From Plumapathes pennacea (Eukaryota; Cnidaria; Anthozoa; Antipatharia; Myriopathidae), in contig OZ038466.1 in the NCBI GenBank assembly GCA_964036295.1, forward strand, positions 13,798,001 through 13,862,000: a stretch of DNA of 64,000 nt. The letters run 5' to 3'. The notes beneath the pieces were generated by a model. The model was given only the letters and a program-made list of their open reading frames with translations, was not told the origin of the DNA and ran no database searches. Every line of letters starts with the position of its first letter. Within the stretch, counting starts at the first letter, position 1. Below, in pieces: positions 34,414 through 46,646 of this stretch. The position numbers and the translations under genes were made by a program.

Positions 34414-34660
34414 TTACATATTTTTCAAGTCACTTTTACTAAGGTTGCTGCTAAAAATAGACACACCACCGAGGTTTCGAAGTTCTAAGTCGAAAAAGAG
34501 CTTCCATTTCCCACGATTGCTTGGGTCGAGGTATCTTTTAACCAGGTAGTTTGAGTCAATCATATTCAAACCACCATTTTCGTAATCGTTTATCATTACA
34601 TTTCTCTTGATTTTGTCGCCTTTGTCATTCCATAAAAGTTGTAAAAGAAGCCGTTAATTT
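34414..34660 (-). pseudogene. LINE (L1/Tx1-type) ORF2 C-terminal fragment
   Basis: The minus strand reads LWNDKGDKIKRNVMINDYEN then GGLNMIDS...YLDPSNRGKWKLFFD. This is the post-reverse-transcriptase region of Tx1/L1-like LINEs, as I recall. No RT core is present upstream. The remainder to 33850 (downstream) is unreadable decay. Confidence 0.55.
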
Positions 34661-35734
34661 CTTTAAGAGCACGATAGTTTGTTGGTAGGGGGACAGGATA
34701 TACACAATTTGAGATGCAATTAGACTCTGGCTGTGTTTTCATGAGGGATTTTTTTAGTTGCTTAGCGAGTGATCTCTGGAAATCTCATGAAAACAGCTGC
34801 CTCTCCAGCTTGCTTAAAGGTAAGCGGGTAGAGATTTGACGTAAAAAGCCAAAATATTTAAGCCACCAAACGAGGTTGCTTAAGCTTGTCGGAAATAATT
34901 TCCACCAATGAGAGTCCACTGAACTAAGACTTTTGACCGGAGCTGTCAAATCGGAAATTTGACTCTTGCGGTTTCTTTGCTTGCTGCATGTTTGTATCCT
35001 GACAAACCAATTGCGGCGCAACTAGATTGCAGAGAAAGCGAAAAGTTTCTCGAAATTCGAAAATGCTCGCGCATGTTATTTTCGTACCATGTGCTCAAAC
35101 CAAAATTGCGGTCTTTCAAGAACCCAGGCTCTTTTTCTCCTTCAACCGATACAACACATCCTCTTGAAAAAAATGATGATAGTCATCACTTGTCAAAACA
35201 CACTGAAATGATCATAGTCATCAGTCTGGCATCCAAATTGCGTGGCTGCTTAGCAGTTTGAGGCACATGATAAGTGAGACGAAAAATGCAAACCGCAAAA
35301 AACTGGAACGCGATTACTTCCAATCCAGGTAAATATTTATATCTTGCAATAAGTCACAGTACCCATTACTTGTCTTTCATTTTCCTGTTCGGAAATCGGG
35401 TATGGCTACGCTAGAATGATCGGATTTTTGCATGCTTGCCCCGGGATGCTATGGATAATAAAAGCAGCTAGCCTTTTTGAGGGGAGGGGTGTGAGGTCTG
35501 CAGATTGATGGATTTAGCCCCAAGAAGCGCCTGGATTTCGGGGCTTTTTAGATATATCTATGGATTCGCAGCCATATAAAATTTTGGCACGGATTTCTGA
35601 TTTTTCCTGTCCATGGATCTTCTAATAATTACGTTGGCGGATTGATGACGAGGCCTTTTGGTCGATACCTCAGACTTGTATAAATCAACGTTTCTTCTTG
35701 TAGTTTGTATTATCTTCGTTACAATCTGCAAGTT
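34661..35734. other. No recognisable gene
   Basis: AT-rich DNA with short ORFs in both directions. I see no domain, repeat or splice chain I can support. Confidence 0.3.
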
Positions 35735-38025
35735 TAAAATATGGTTCGATCAATAATTTGTCCAATGAAGAATTTTGATTGGCTTCACTTTATTACTCTA
35801 CTTGTGATAATTAAATCACATGCAATAAGTTGTATGGTGTCCTCCTCTGTCCACTTATTAGCATTTAATTCAAACAAGACTGGATTTGCCAGTGACCTTG
35901 TTGGGTGGGGTCGAGACCAGATGAAACTAAAATGGAAAGAAGTAGGGACAAGAGCGAAACTCGCAAAAGAGACTTTCAGTTTCTCACCAGAAAAATATCA
36001 AACAGTATAGAGAACTTTACTTTTGACACCTTACTCAAATGAAACCTATTACTATAAATTATCATTACAACACTCATACACTTGCTTCTTAAAAGTTGAG
36101 CGACTCTGCATTTTGAGCTTAGGAGTGGAAAGGTTAGCCAGCGAGAAAAGAGTAATGCGTGACTTATCTTTTCATGCACAGCCGATTTTGACAGTTTGAC
36201 TATGAACACTTTAATCAGAGGCCACAATAACCTAGCGTTTGCTTCAATACTTTTTTTTTTACTGAATGCTTTTCTTCTGTGAGGCTTTTGAGTATTTGTG
36301 CTCTGTAACAAATACAGGGATGTAGCTAATAATTTTGACAGGAGGGCCAAATGCATTGAGAGGGTCTCCACAGCAGTCGAGAATCTCTAGGGGGTCCGGG
36401 GGCATGCTCCCCCGGAAAATTTTGAAATTTGACTTTCTAAAAACAGCAGTTTCATGCATTTTCAGGTCATCACGTAAGGGTTTCTATTAAAAAAAAGACA
36501 TTCAGTTTTACTAGAAAGTGTGCTTTACAAAGCAAATTAACACCAAATAAATATATTTTAACCTTTAAAAAGGTTGGAACAGGGTAAATAATATGAAGTT
36601 GAAAAACAGTTTCAATTTAATATAACTTTGAGACAAATCGAGAAAATCATTTGAAAAATTTCACTTCAGATCAAAGTTATCAAGTAATATCACAGATGGT
36701 GAGCCTTTGCAGTCTTAAAACCTGACATTCTTTAGTCTTGTATTTAAAAAATCGACTGTTAAGTGTTTCAATGCGATTTCGTGAGCGAATCAACGTTTCA
36801 CTTCCAGTCAATTGAGCCAGTATTTCTTTGTATTTCATTTGTACATGTAATTTACTATATTTGAAAAAAATAAAACAGAAAAAATGATTTAAATATTGCT
36901 ACAGTCATAACCAGGTAATACATAACAGTTCAAGTACCAGTGATACAAGACCCTTGAGATAAACGGTGTGATGAGATTTGGTCAACACCGCGAACAATTA
37001 ACCTTTGACACGTAAACACACTATGGCAAGTACGGCGAAATGTCAGCATACCTTGATCACTTTCTTCTCTCCTGTCCCTCTTCTCTTTACGTGTAAAACA
37101 AAGACCAACAATGTTCTCTTCATTCTATTCCACCAAAGCCGGTCACCATTTTAGATTGTAAGCGTGTTGCCGCATTGAGCAATCGTGAAGCTAGACTATC
37201 AATTTCCCACACGTCACATCTTGTATTTCGTAACAGACACAGACTTCTCAGATATCAATTTTCCACATGTCCCATCTCGTATTTCGCACCACAAAAAATC
37301 ATTGTACATGTTATTTTACAAGGCGATTCAGTTTTAAATTACCGAAAACGTACTATATAAATAAATGTTTCCAAGTATATATAGTGTTATGAAATTTCAG
37401 GAGTAAGTTTTTAAACAACATGAGAGCGCACAGACGGTCCGGAACGGCAAACAGCCGGGACCTTGGCCCGTTGCCCGGCTATTAGCTACATCCCTGATAA
37501 ATTGAAAGCGAGGAACGTAACACTAGACTTGTTTATGTACAATATTATTGTTCACAGCGTGTTCAGTCATTTGTGACTAACTCAATGTTCAAGACTATTT
37601 CGGTGTATTTTTCATTTCTAGTATACAATACCACTGCGAAACAAAGGCTACTTGATCGAATGGAAAAAATATTTCAACATGCACTGTACGATAAGCCGAA
37701 GCATTTTGACAACTGTCACGCTTAATGTGGAGCATAACACGTAATATATTCACAGAGATGCATTCGTCGAGTCTTAAGCCCTGAGAATGAATATTTTCGT
37801 CTCAAAAACGGATATACTTTCGGCGAAAAAACTTTACAAAACAGCTACAGTATGTAGGAAGCAACAGATATCATTAACAGTGTAAAGCATAAATCATCAT
37901 TGTTTACGGCTAAAGTTCGTCATGGCTTTGGTGTTCCGTTTTCAGCCTGATATCTTCCCAGAAGTATTTCGTGTTGCCACAGAAGGTTCGTCGAGACTAA
38001 ATAATTAGCGGCGACAAAGTTATTT
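35735..38025 (+). repeat. Repeat family C, copy 1 (interrupted at 36315-37496)
   Basis: Matches 62400-63160 in the same orientation. Shared blocks include CATTACAACACTCATACACT, AGTTGAGCGAC/AGGTTGAGCGAC, GTATTTTTCATTTCTGGTAT-like and AAGCATAAATC. The copy is split by a TIR element. No intact ORF. Confidence 0.75.
36315..37496. mobile_element. 1.2-kb TIR element inside repeat C
   Basis: Ends CAGGGATGTAGCTAATA and its exact complement, TATTAGCTACATCCCTG. The second copy of repeat C (near 62800) lacks it, so the insertion is polymorphic between copies. Flanks share only ATA. Non-coding. Superfamily undetermined: the CAGGG end looks hAT-like but no 8-bp duplication is seen. Confidence 0.75.
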
Positions 38026-38099
38026 GCAACCCTGTAGCGGTAGCCAACATAATCGAATCAATCAAACATTTTTTGTGGCTATGATGGTGAACTTAAGAA

Positions 38100-38305
38100 C
38101 GCAAGCCAAATCTTCTTTATCTGTTCCACAAAGCCAAACGGTGTTGAGTTTGGATGGGATACAGATAACTTTATACACAAGCATTAACGTACAATTCAAT
38201 CGAATACATCTCAAGTTGTTCGCGAAGTCACCTTACGTCATCACATATCACGTGGCAATGTGAACCAATCACCGTGTGCTGATTCGTAACCCAGAAAAAA
38301 ACTAA
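38100..38305 (+). repeat. Repeat family B, deleted copy
   Basis: Carries the same two blocks as the 27073-29705 insert (GAGTTTGGATGGGATA and GTAACCCAGAAAAA). They are only about 0.1 kb apart here rather than 1.1 kb, so it is an internally deleted relative. Confidence 0.55.
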
Positions 38306-38381
38306 CACGACGATAAAGACATGCTGTGCAATCCTAAGCTCGTCGGGGCTACACCCCAACGAGCAATTACATTAGGGGAAA

Positions 38382-38600
38382 TAAGGCCCGTTTCAAACGT
38401 CGAACTTCTGCGGTGTCGAATCTAATGTTTCTATTAAGTGCGCCAAAAGTTCGACGTTTGAATCAATTAAGTTCGATATATTTGTATTAAGTTCGACGGC
38501 GTCGTTTTATGCGACTGGGCCAGTCGAATAATACGACCGAAGTTCGACATTGTTTTAAACGTCGTATTTCTCATGTGCCGAATCTAATGCATAAATTATA
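38382..38600 (+). repeat. Transposon end-like motif array (AGTTCGACG)
   Basis: Begins TAAGGCCCGTTTCAAACG, similar in design to the ends of the MITEs at 2668 and 23310. It then holds repeated AAGTTCGACG / CGTCGAAC motifs. It lies just upstream of the SANT gene and may be that transposon's left terminus. No matching right end was found. Confidence 0.5.
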
Positions 38601-38674
38601 CAAACATTACATAAATAATTTATAACACACAAGTCAATACTTCAGGTCTAAATGAAAGCGCTCGCAGCTACAAA

Positions 38675-40125
38675 ATGGCGGAAATGGATATGTGTTCGTC
38701 GTGTTTCGTTGGAACGAAATACAGTTGCCTCATGTGTTCCTATCCTTTTTGCAACCAATGCTCTGTATTTGAAAATAATGAAGATACCCCTGGCTGGAGT
38801 ATGGGCAGGTCGGTTGGATATTGTTTACAATGCCATGAAGAAAAGGAAAATCTTGGAACAATGACAATCCAAGCCAAAAAAAAACAAAAGAAAGCAAACG
38901 GAAACGGAAACAGACGACGGGCATAAAAGGTAGGTAAAGTACGAATATCTTGGGGATATTTCTTGATTTATATCTTGGCAGCGAAACAACGGTGGCATTG
39001 TAGAAAAGCGAACTTTTAGCTCTAAACAGCTCTGCACCGTCACTACGTCAACGTCGTTGATAAGCAGTAATTGGTATTAAGTGTAGGCATATTTACAGTA
39101 TTAATAATTTATGGTTTTACATTTTGTGTGCTTGTAGACAGAGGACTGAGCCACAAGATGTTATTTTGCCAAGCGAGACAAACGAGGAGCTCGAGGAAGA
39201 ACACTATGAAGAAGCTCACAAGAGGAAAAAGAAACCTGGAAGAAAATCTCACTGGAGCTCGGCTGCAACAAACGACTTGATTGATATCGTCATCTCAAAC
39301 GACAATTACAAGAGAAAATTAATTTTCATTAACACAAAAAACTAGAAGAATGTAGAAATATACAAAGATATTTTACAAGAGCTAAAACAAAGAGCATCCT
39401 TAAGGGGTGAGACTGTCACATTCACCATTGACCAACTATGAACCAAATTTAAGAGATGCGTGGCCGAGTGTAAGAAGGCAGCCTTGACAATCAAAACAGC
39501 AACAGGGATAAGAAGATTCCAAGAAGAGAAAGAATTTGGGCAATGGTTTGACCAGCTCTTTCCTGTTGTGAAGACCAGGGACTCATGTCAGCCTGAACAG
39601 GCAGTAGAACCCTCATCCACAGAGGGAACTGCCAGGAATGGTGATGAGGATACAAGTGAAGAACTCTTTGTCCCTGTAAGGTCAGGGCACAAAAAAAGAA
39701 ACAAAAAGAAAAACAGCATTGGCAGTACCACACTTGAAGTGCTAAATCTTGTCAAAGATTTTGTGGAGAATGACCCCACGAAAGAGTTGATAGGGTTTAT
39801 GGGGGAGGAAATGGAGAAGTCCAGACAGCAAGAAATGCAAATATTTCAACTTATGCTAAACGCAAACTCCAATATAGGACATAATAATGATTGCTACCAA
39901 CAGAGCTCTTCCATATACCATGCTCCACAGCAAGAAGATATACCATTTGGGGGTGGTCCTTCAAGGGCTCAGGGTTTTCAGAATACCTGGCATGGAGGAT
40001 TTTCTTCAACTATGCCAAATCAATCCAGAGTGGCAGGCACAGGCTTCCCCCTCAGATCCTCTTCCCCCTTGTCAGGGCTGCCCCCCAGTCTTATCCATCA
40101 AACCCTTCCCCATCACCAATTTCAG
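38675..40125 (+). pseudogene. Zinc-cluster plus Myb/SANT-like DNA-binding protein of a transposon
   Basis: Exon 1 (38675-38929, donor GTAGGT) encodes a Cys cluster (MCSSC...YSCLMC..PFCNQC...YCLQC). Exon 2 (39138 to a donor at 40126) encodes a trihelix/SANT-like domain (HWSSAATNDLIDIV...NDNYKRKLIFINTKN...FKRCVAECKKAA...FQEEKEFGQWFDQLFP). A Gln/Pro-rich tail follows. The exon join works in one frame only, which needs a one-base change in the A9 run near 38880. In-frame stops: TAG 39343-39345 and TGA 39436-39438. Such proteins bind transposon ends and help the nuclease. It lies upstream of, and co-oriented with, the HARBI1-like gene. Function in DNA binding is inferred from the fold. Confidence 0.65.
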
Positions 40126-41165
40126 GTGAACACCCCTCTACATATCATATGCTGTAAATGTGTTTACAACTGGAACTTTATTATGAATCATTGTCAGAAA
40201 ATGTTCTCTTCCTAAACATTCAGGTAGTCTAATTTTTTACTGCTGCTGTTTCCTGTTCAGCATTTAAAAGACAATATTCATTCATATTAACTATTTGATA
40301 TGCAACATAATTCAAATGTTCATAATTTAACATATAACAAATTGTTCATGTTTGATTATTTACAAGATGTAATGGATATACAAATGTGTTGAACTGTAGT
40401 TATCAGTTATGTACATTGCAAGCTGTCTTTCGCACAGCACAAACTATTGTTAATTACATTTTAGGATATTATGGTACTATTCAGTTGAGCAGAATCCCTA
40501 TGATAGCCTTGGAAGTTATTCATTTGTACCCATTACTGGCAAATAAAGAACTTGGTAAAGATGTATTTATGTTTGATAGTTAAAAACATGGTGATTAAAT
40601 CATCAACCACAGGAGTGAAGACAAACCCAAAAATGAAGGACTACATAATCATATGTCAAGTGATTACAAAATGGCATGATTGCAATGCTAAATTTGTGAA
40701 TAGGATAGTTTTGTGTTATGTACTCTATTTGTCACAAAAGTCTGGTGACTACCTGAGCGGAAGTCATCTTCAGAGTCAAGTTAGGAGGACGTCTCAATTG
40801 ACTCTGAAAATTACTTCCGCTCAGGTACAGTAGTCGAAACGTCAGTCAACAACACCAACAGTCTTCCTGCAGACTACTCTCACCCGGACGATCACAACCG
40901 ACCAACTGTTAACACTGCTGGGTTCAAACCATTTGCCATGTAACTAATAAGTGTAACCGTTTTACTGAGACATACATGCAGTTAACAACATCTGAACTAA
41001 TCATGGTGTTACTGCTTTTAATAGAGAGCTTAAGCACCAGACGTCCCTGAGGTCACGAACGGCGGGGAAGTCGCGTGGGCCTGGATCGAGGACTGTGTTC
41101 TTGGCGCCAGAAACGAAGTTTAAGGAGCCGCGTATTTGTTGACACGAACGGCACGTGAATAAAAT
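40126..41165. other. Spacer with a short hairpin repeat
   Basis: Between the SANT and HARBI1-like genes. At 40752-40835 the arms CTACCTGAGCGGAAGTCATC and TACTTCCGCTCAGGTA fold back, followed by GTCGAAACGTCAGTCAACA, a phrase I recall as common in cnidarian repeats. No gene. Confidence 0.4.
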
Positions 41166-43497
41166 ATGTATTCGTTTAAAGAAGGAAGAGATCTCGCTTT
41201 GATAAGCCATAGAAGAGGTATATTAACGGACGGGCAGCTTTTGTTGCTTTTGGAAAAATCCGGACTTTAACTACGATGTTTACAATCGCTTTGACTTGGA
41301 AGAAATGGAAGAAGCCGAGTGTAAATCGGAGTTCAGAATAGAGAAGCGCGATATTCCTCTCCTAGCCGAAGCTCTTGGCTTGCCAGAGACCTTCAGATGC
41401 CCACAAAGGACGGTTGCTGGAGGTATCGAGGGCTTGTGTATGCTTTTAAAGAGAATGAGTTTCCTTTGCCGGTACAGCGACATGATCTACAGCTTTGGCA
41501 GGCCAGTTCCCGTACTCAGCATGGTCACCAATCACGTTGCTGACTACATATACGAAGCCCATGGCCACAGAATAACTCAGTGGAATAACCAGTTGCTGAA
41601 TCCTGGTGCCCTTCAAATGTATGCCGATGCCATAATGAGGAAAGGAGCTGCGCTCGAGAATTGCTTTGGGTTTATTGACGGCACAGTGCGCCCCATATGC
41701 AGGCCAAACGAACACCAAAGAACCCTCTATAACTTGTACGAACATATAGGTACGCACACTAATTTATATTACGTTTTCATATAATCCGTCTCCACTGCAA
41801 ATTTAGTAAAGTGCATATTACTTATTTAAAATTGTTTTTCTTATCATGGGGTTTAATTTTTGCAAAGTATAGTAGTTTCAATTTCACTTTCTGTTTCTGT
41901 TTACCACATGTACTATTGGGCTGCAGGAAAATCTCCTGTCTTATTATAACACATTATAACATAGTCGCGATATAAGCCACATTCTGATTGGTCGAAGAGT
42001 GTGCTCCATAACTTTATCGTGCACGCCCGTGCTCAATAATATGACGTGAGCAAATGCCGCTTCCTTTCGACTTTTTCTAGCTTTCCTCGTTTATAAAGTA
42101 ACAGAAGCTTTACAACTAAGAAGAAAATAGCTTTATTTTCCGAAGAAATCTGTACTACATGAAGTTAAACCGGCACCCAAAGGAAATCAGTAATCAAGTC
42201 TGAAAAATTCTGTATTTCAACGGTCGGCACAGGAAATTGTATGAACCAAAACTCACCTATTTCTCGATGGCTTAATTCTCATGGACTAGTGAAATCCATC
42301 ACAGCAAAGATAAATATCCGTCAAGCCTTCAATGGCTTTGAAATGAAACGGTGTTCATTCATTCCGAAAGCCGCTATACTTGCAGTGTTTACAGTACAGT
42401 TTACTTGCAGCTCGAATAACAAACAAGTCCGCTCGGCAAACATTTCCATCTCTTTCGCTTATGGTGATTGTTTACATTCTTCGGTGGATCACTTTGCTTC
42501 TCCAGACCCGCATTGTCTGCTATAGTTCAAGGTGAATGTCACGTTGTTTTGAAGCGGCGACTTGAAGCGTTCATCTTCAACAATTGTACCGTTCAAAACA
42601 TTTACATCGTCACGAATTCCAAAGTCACCGAAGGCTGCTGGCTTTCACCACGCCAGGTTAACAGTACTTTCGGTGTTTTCGTCGATTAAACGACATCTTT
42701 TTCATCGACACTCATCAACGTTTAGCTGGCAGAAATGTTAGTAAGTTGTGGTGTGTTTTCAATCATCCAATGAGAGAGTTTGTTTTGCCTTTTGCGCGTC
42801 GAAAGAGAATTTTGCATTCAATCAGAAATGAAAATTTGTTTTCGCTCGTAATTTCGTGTGTATATGTTATAAAAGAATTGGTTCATGCTTTTAGCTGTGC
42901 ATCTATCGAGTTATGGATGCACTTGGGAAGTTGGGAGAGCACTCGTGAAGCTAGAGTTGCTCTCGGCTACTCCTCGAGCAACTCTTACACTTCTCTCGTG
43001 CTCTCCCAACTTCCCGCGTGCATCCATAACTCGATAAATGCACGCTAAGCATGAACCAATTCTTAATTTTCCAATTCTGTTTCAGAAGGGAAAAGGTACG
43101 ATGCAGGTATGCTCAGAGATTCTGGTCTGCTGAATGACATGGAAAATTTTGCCTTTTCTCCAACTGGCCAGGTCATGTGCCTGTATGGGGACCCTGCATA
43201 TCCACTGAGGGTGCACCTGCAGGCACCATTTAGGGATGTAATCTTAACCCCAGATATGGAAGCTTTTAACCTGTCTATGAGTTGTGTAAGAGTCTCTGTT
43301 GAGTGGAGTTTTGGAGATGTCATCAAGTCTTTCAAATCTTTGGATTTTAAAAGCAATTTGAAAATAGGCCTCAGCAGTGTTGGAAAAATGTACGTAGTAT
43401 GGCATTAATTCAAAATGCTATAACTTGCATGTATGTAAACCAGACCTCAACGTTCTTTGATTTGGAACCTCCAACAGTTAATGAATATTTTTCCTAA
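41166..43497 (+). pseudogene. HARBI1-like DDE nuclease (PIF/Harbinger transposase)
   Basis: Exon 1 is 41166-41749 (donor GTACGC); the last exon is 43086-43497 (acceptor TTTCAG, TAA). The three catalytic acids are visible: D in GFIDGT, D in YGDPAY, E in SVEWSF. The N-terminus has EAECKSEFRIEKRDIPLLAEAL, the usual Harbinger helical region. Breaks: frame change in the A-run near 41256, frame change near 43402 before the conserved end (FFDLEPPTVNEYFS). The middle exon (expected between IDG and EGKRYDAG) is missing. The intron instead contains foreign DNA (41930-43064). It cuts DNA for transposition, normally at TWA sites and with a Myb-like partner; the minus-strand SANT gene 45278-43801 is tail to tail with it. 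Confidence 0.75.
41930..43064. mobile_element. Inserted DNA in the HARBI1-like intron, with hairpin end
   Basis: Replaces the expected middle exon. The right part, 42873-43064, is a near-perfect foldback: AAGAATTGGTTCATGC with GCATGAACCAATTCTT, then ATCGAGTTATGGATGCA with its complement, meeting near 42970. The left limit is approximate. ORFs here are not recognisable. Confidence 0.5.
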
Positions 43498-43800
43498 GTT
43501 TAAGTTACTTAAAATTTAATATGAACTGGTAGCAAATTACACCATTTTGTACTGCAGTATTGGAAAAGAATACCAAAAAGTTTCAAACTGTATGTCAGTG
43601 ATCAAAATATTAAACATCTTTTTGAAAATGAGCACAATGTATGCTTTAGAATAACATCAAAAGAGTAAGTTGGCCAAAAACCACGTGGATGTAGAACATA
43701 CGATGACAATTTAGATGTGATAAAAGACTGCATTGTATCTTTGAATAAGTCTGCTGATCAAATACATCATTGTTCATCGTTTCATCCAGCCAATTAAAGT

Positions 43801-45278
43801 CTATTTTGGAATAAGTCTGCCGACGAGATCCATCATCATCTGGTTTTGTTGGGCCATAATTTTCATCATATCTTCCTGCCTTTTTACTGCTGCTTCTTGT
43901 TTTTTGCTGTCTTCCTCATGTAGTTTCTTTTTCAAATCTAGCTCCTGCTTCCTGAGCTCAACATCCACTTCATTCATCTCTCTCAGATATGATATAGTGT
44001 CTCCAGAAGATCTTCTGTTTTTTTTCCCTTCGGTTTTTCTCCTTCTTAATGAGTCTTTCGCCTTTTAGTTTCGGACAGCTTTTCCATCGCCTTTTTTCTC
44101 ATATCAAGGGCATTGGCACGGTCCTGTTCAGTTTTCTTGTTTTTTTTTTTTCTTCACCCTCACTCTGCCTCTCCTCTTCAGACAAATCCTCTAACCCAAT
44201 TAGTTCTTCTAGTAGGGCATCCAACTCACTGACTTCGGGCACGATTCCACTGGCTTTTATCTCACTTTGCATCCGCTTTCTATATTTTCTGTCAAGAAGG
44301 GAATATCTGTCCCGAACAGAGAGAGCAGTTACTTTGAATTTGGATGAGTCAGACTGTTCAAGGTGTTGAGCAATGGTTTCCCACATTATGGATCGCTGTG
44401 TTGTTTTTTTCTTGGACTGGAATGGATTTACAACCAGCATCTCCCAACAGAGCAACACATCGTATGTTTGTGACCATTCCATTGGAGCCTTATTTCTGAA
44501 AAACACAATGCAAAGGTCACTAACAACTTGTACCTAATTAATTTGTGTCCATCTGTGCAGTGAAATACTTGAGCTCCAGTAAATCTAAGAAACAATGTTC
44601 CTATTATGATTGCATATGTACTATATTTTCACAAACAACAAGAACGATGCCTTTTACTAAATATGTATTAAAAAGAAAATAAGTAATTTAAATAAAATAC
44701 AAAGACATCAATAACATGCAGTCTAGCCTGCAGAATACTGAAATTTATAATAGGACTTAACCTATTTAATTTTCGGCCTCACACAAGGAAAATCAAATCC
44801 GAGCATTATGAAATATTTTTTCATGTTCAAACAAGAGCTGAAAGTCACATAATTTCAGGCTAGTTTGGGGCATTCGTGATCTTGCGCATGGTTTCTGTTT
44901 ACTTTCACATGTGGCACACAGCATTGCACGATATCAGTGAAGTTCAAAGGTAAAACACAGGAGGCAGTAACGAATTTCAGGCCGTGATTCAAGGCATACG
45001 AACGAGCTGATACATTAGCAAATATATCAACGAGCCAGATAAGCCCGTACGCTCAACAAACCACAAAACAACTTAGCTACAACTTAAGAGGAAAATAAGA
45101 GAAGTTGTAAACACCCGTCGTTCAATCATCCACAAGAAATATAAACCTTCAAAATTGAGGTTTGATAGTGTATGTGGCAACTGAGATAAAAGAAAATAGG
45201 CCGACAGGCGGTGACAGCGATCAGAGAAATGAATACTTACACAGAATTGGCGGGATGATCCGCATTTGCGTTTGCCAT
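43801..45278 (-). pseudogene. Myb/SANT-like protein of Harbinger type
   Basis: Exon 1 is 45278-45241 (MANANADHPANS, donor GTAAGT); exon 2 is 44495-43801 (acceptor TTTTTCAG, stop TAG). The join keeps phase. The SANT/trihelix domain reads EWSQTYDVLLCWEML...KKTTQRSIMWETIAQHL...VRDRYSLLDRKYRKR, followed by an acidic segment and a long charged/Gln coiled coil (LRKQELDLKKKLHEED...QNQMMMDL). The protein is continuous only if the frame changes at the T12 run near 44145 and again near 44030. It is the usual DNA-binding partner of a Harbinger nuclease, and it lies tail to tail with one here. Confidence 0.65.
44507..45240. other. Intron of the minus-strand SANT gene
   Basis: The AT-rich intron between the two exons of the SANT gene. 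Nothing else is recognised. Confidence 0.5.
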
Positions 45279-45653
45279 GATCCTTACTTTACCCTGTATA
45301 AATAAGCTTTTTAGGTAAAAACACAAATTAAAAGCAGGGAGATGTTTCTTCTAAACTTTAATCATTTTGGGACAAATATAGCGGATAACTCACCTTTCAC
45401 TTTTCGCTTTCTATCGAGAACCAACGCTATAGTTTATTTACGCTATTATTTCATGTATATATATATGGTTATGTTCGAAGGCACGCTGTCTCTAGTCACC
45501 GCCAAGTGTTATTTGTGTGATTGTAAATAAACAACCTTGATGTACCTGTAAATGTGCATTATGTCTCACGCCGTGAATCGTTAAACGCGTTTAATAAAAC
45601 AGCAGAAGTTATCATGCCAAACAAACCGTAAAGCAGTGAACATAACAGACCTA

Positions 45654-45838
45654 CAATCCCGGACAAAAGTGTTGACACATTCTCCCCTCCCCCCATACAA
45701 TGTTGATAAGCTATTTAGCAACGGTTTTCCGTCAAAGTCTTACCGGAACTCTTCCAAATTCAAGCTACAACATTGATACAGGGAGGGGGGAGGGGATGGT
45801 GATTAAAAGCAGTTTTCTTTGGAACTGGATGACCTACA
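45654..45838. mobile_element. Tc1/mariner-type MITE, right-truncated
   Basis: TA then CAATCCCGGACAAAAGTG, a Tc1-style end. The interior (CCCCTCCCCCCATACAATG...GGAGGGGGGAGGGG) is nearly identical to the complete copy at 46394-46646. It breaks off near 45838. Confidence 0.75.
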
Positions 45839-45842
45839 GATT

Positions 45843-46393
45843 CTATTTTAGTTCATAGTGTAAACCGTTGTAAACCGTGTCATATTTCAACCTCTCCGGA
45901 TCAGAAAATTCCACATAGACAACCATTTGCGATACATTTAAGACTATTTTCAATGTGTCATTGCCCTTTTTCTGGGATTTCGGAGTCGATATTGTCAACC
46001 TTTCGTATATCTCCTGCGTAGGACGCGGTTTTTGAAATGCAGTTAGGTTGCTTTCCAGGGCACGGAATGGCACCAATTTTTAAATTAAAATGTTGTACTT
46101 TCGCAAAAGGTGCTCTTGTTTCTTAAGTTGAAACATGTGTACTCACATAACCATCTTCATGAAAATTTGGCAGTCGTCGCTTTCTGAGTATCAAAATCCG
46201 ATATAACTGAATGAACTACTGGCTCCGGCCTATAAACGAATCTTACTTTTCTGCCTCTGGCATCCCAAAATAGACTACCGCTACAACCTAGCCTTTAGAA
46301 CTGCATTCAACCCTCGCATTCAAAAAAAATAGGAGACTTTTTACGAATCTTAGCTATGACAGAAGTTACTTTCTTGCTATTTTGTATTCGGAG
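45843..46393. other. Spacer between MITEs; unrecognised minus-strand ORF
   Basis: A 77-aa minus-strand ORF at 46076-45843 has no motif I know. No splice partners are evident. Confidence 0.25.
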
Positions 46394-46646
46394 AATCCCG
46401 GACAAAAGTGTTGACACATTCTCCCCTCCCCCATACAATGTTGATAACTTAATTATTTAGCAACGGTTTTCTATCAAAGTCTTACCGGAACTCTTCCAAA
46501 TTCAAGCTACAACATTGATACGGGGAAGGGGGAGGGGGGGGGGGGATTAAAAGCAGTTTTCTTTGGAACTAGATGACTCACAGCATGTTAGTTTTGACAA
46601 GAGTACGACATTTAAAGCATGTGTCAACACATTTTGTCCAGGATTG
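46394..46646. mobile_element. Tc1/mariner-type MITE
   Basis: Left AATCCCGGACAAAAGTGT, right ACATTTTGTCCAGGATTG followed by TA. Inverted C-rich and G-rich blocks inside. No ORF. Confidence 0.8.

Noticed and set aside
40966-45580. Short match GAGACATA..ATGCA near 40970 and, inverted, near 45570 as TIRs of one Harbinger element
   Set aside because: Only about 12 bp with gaps; no TWA duplication could be fixed.
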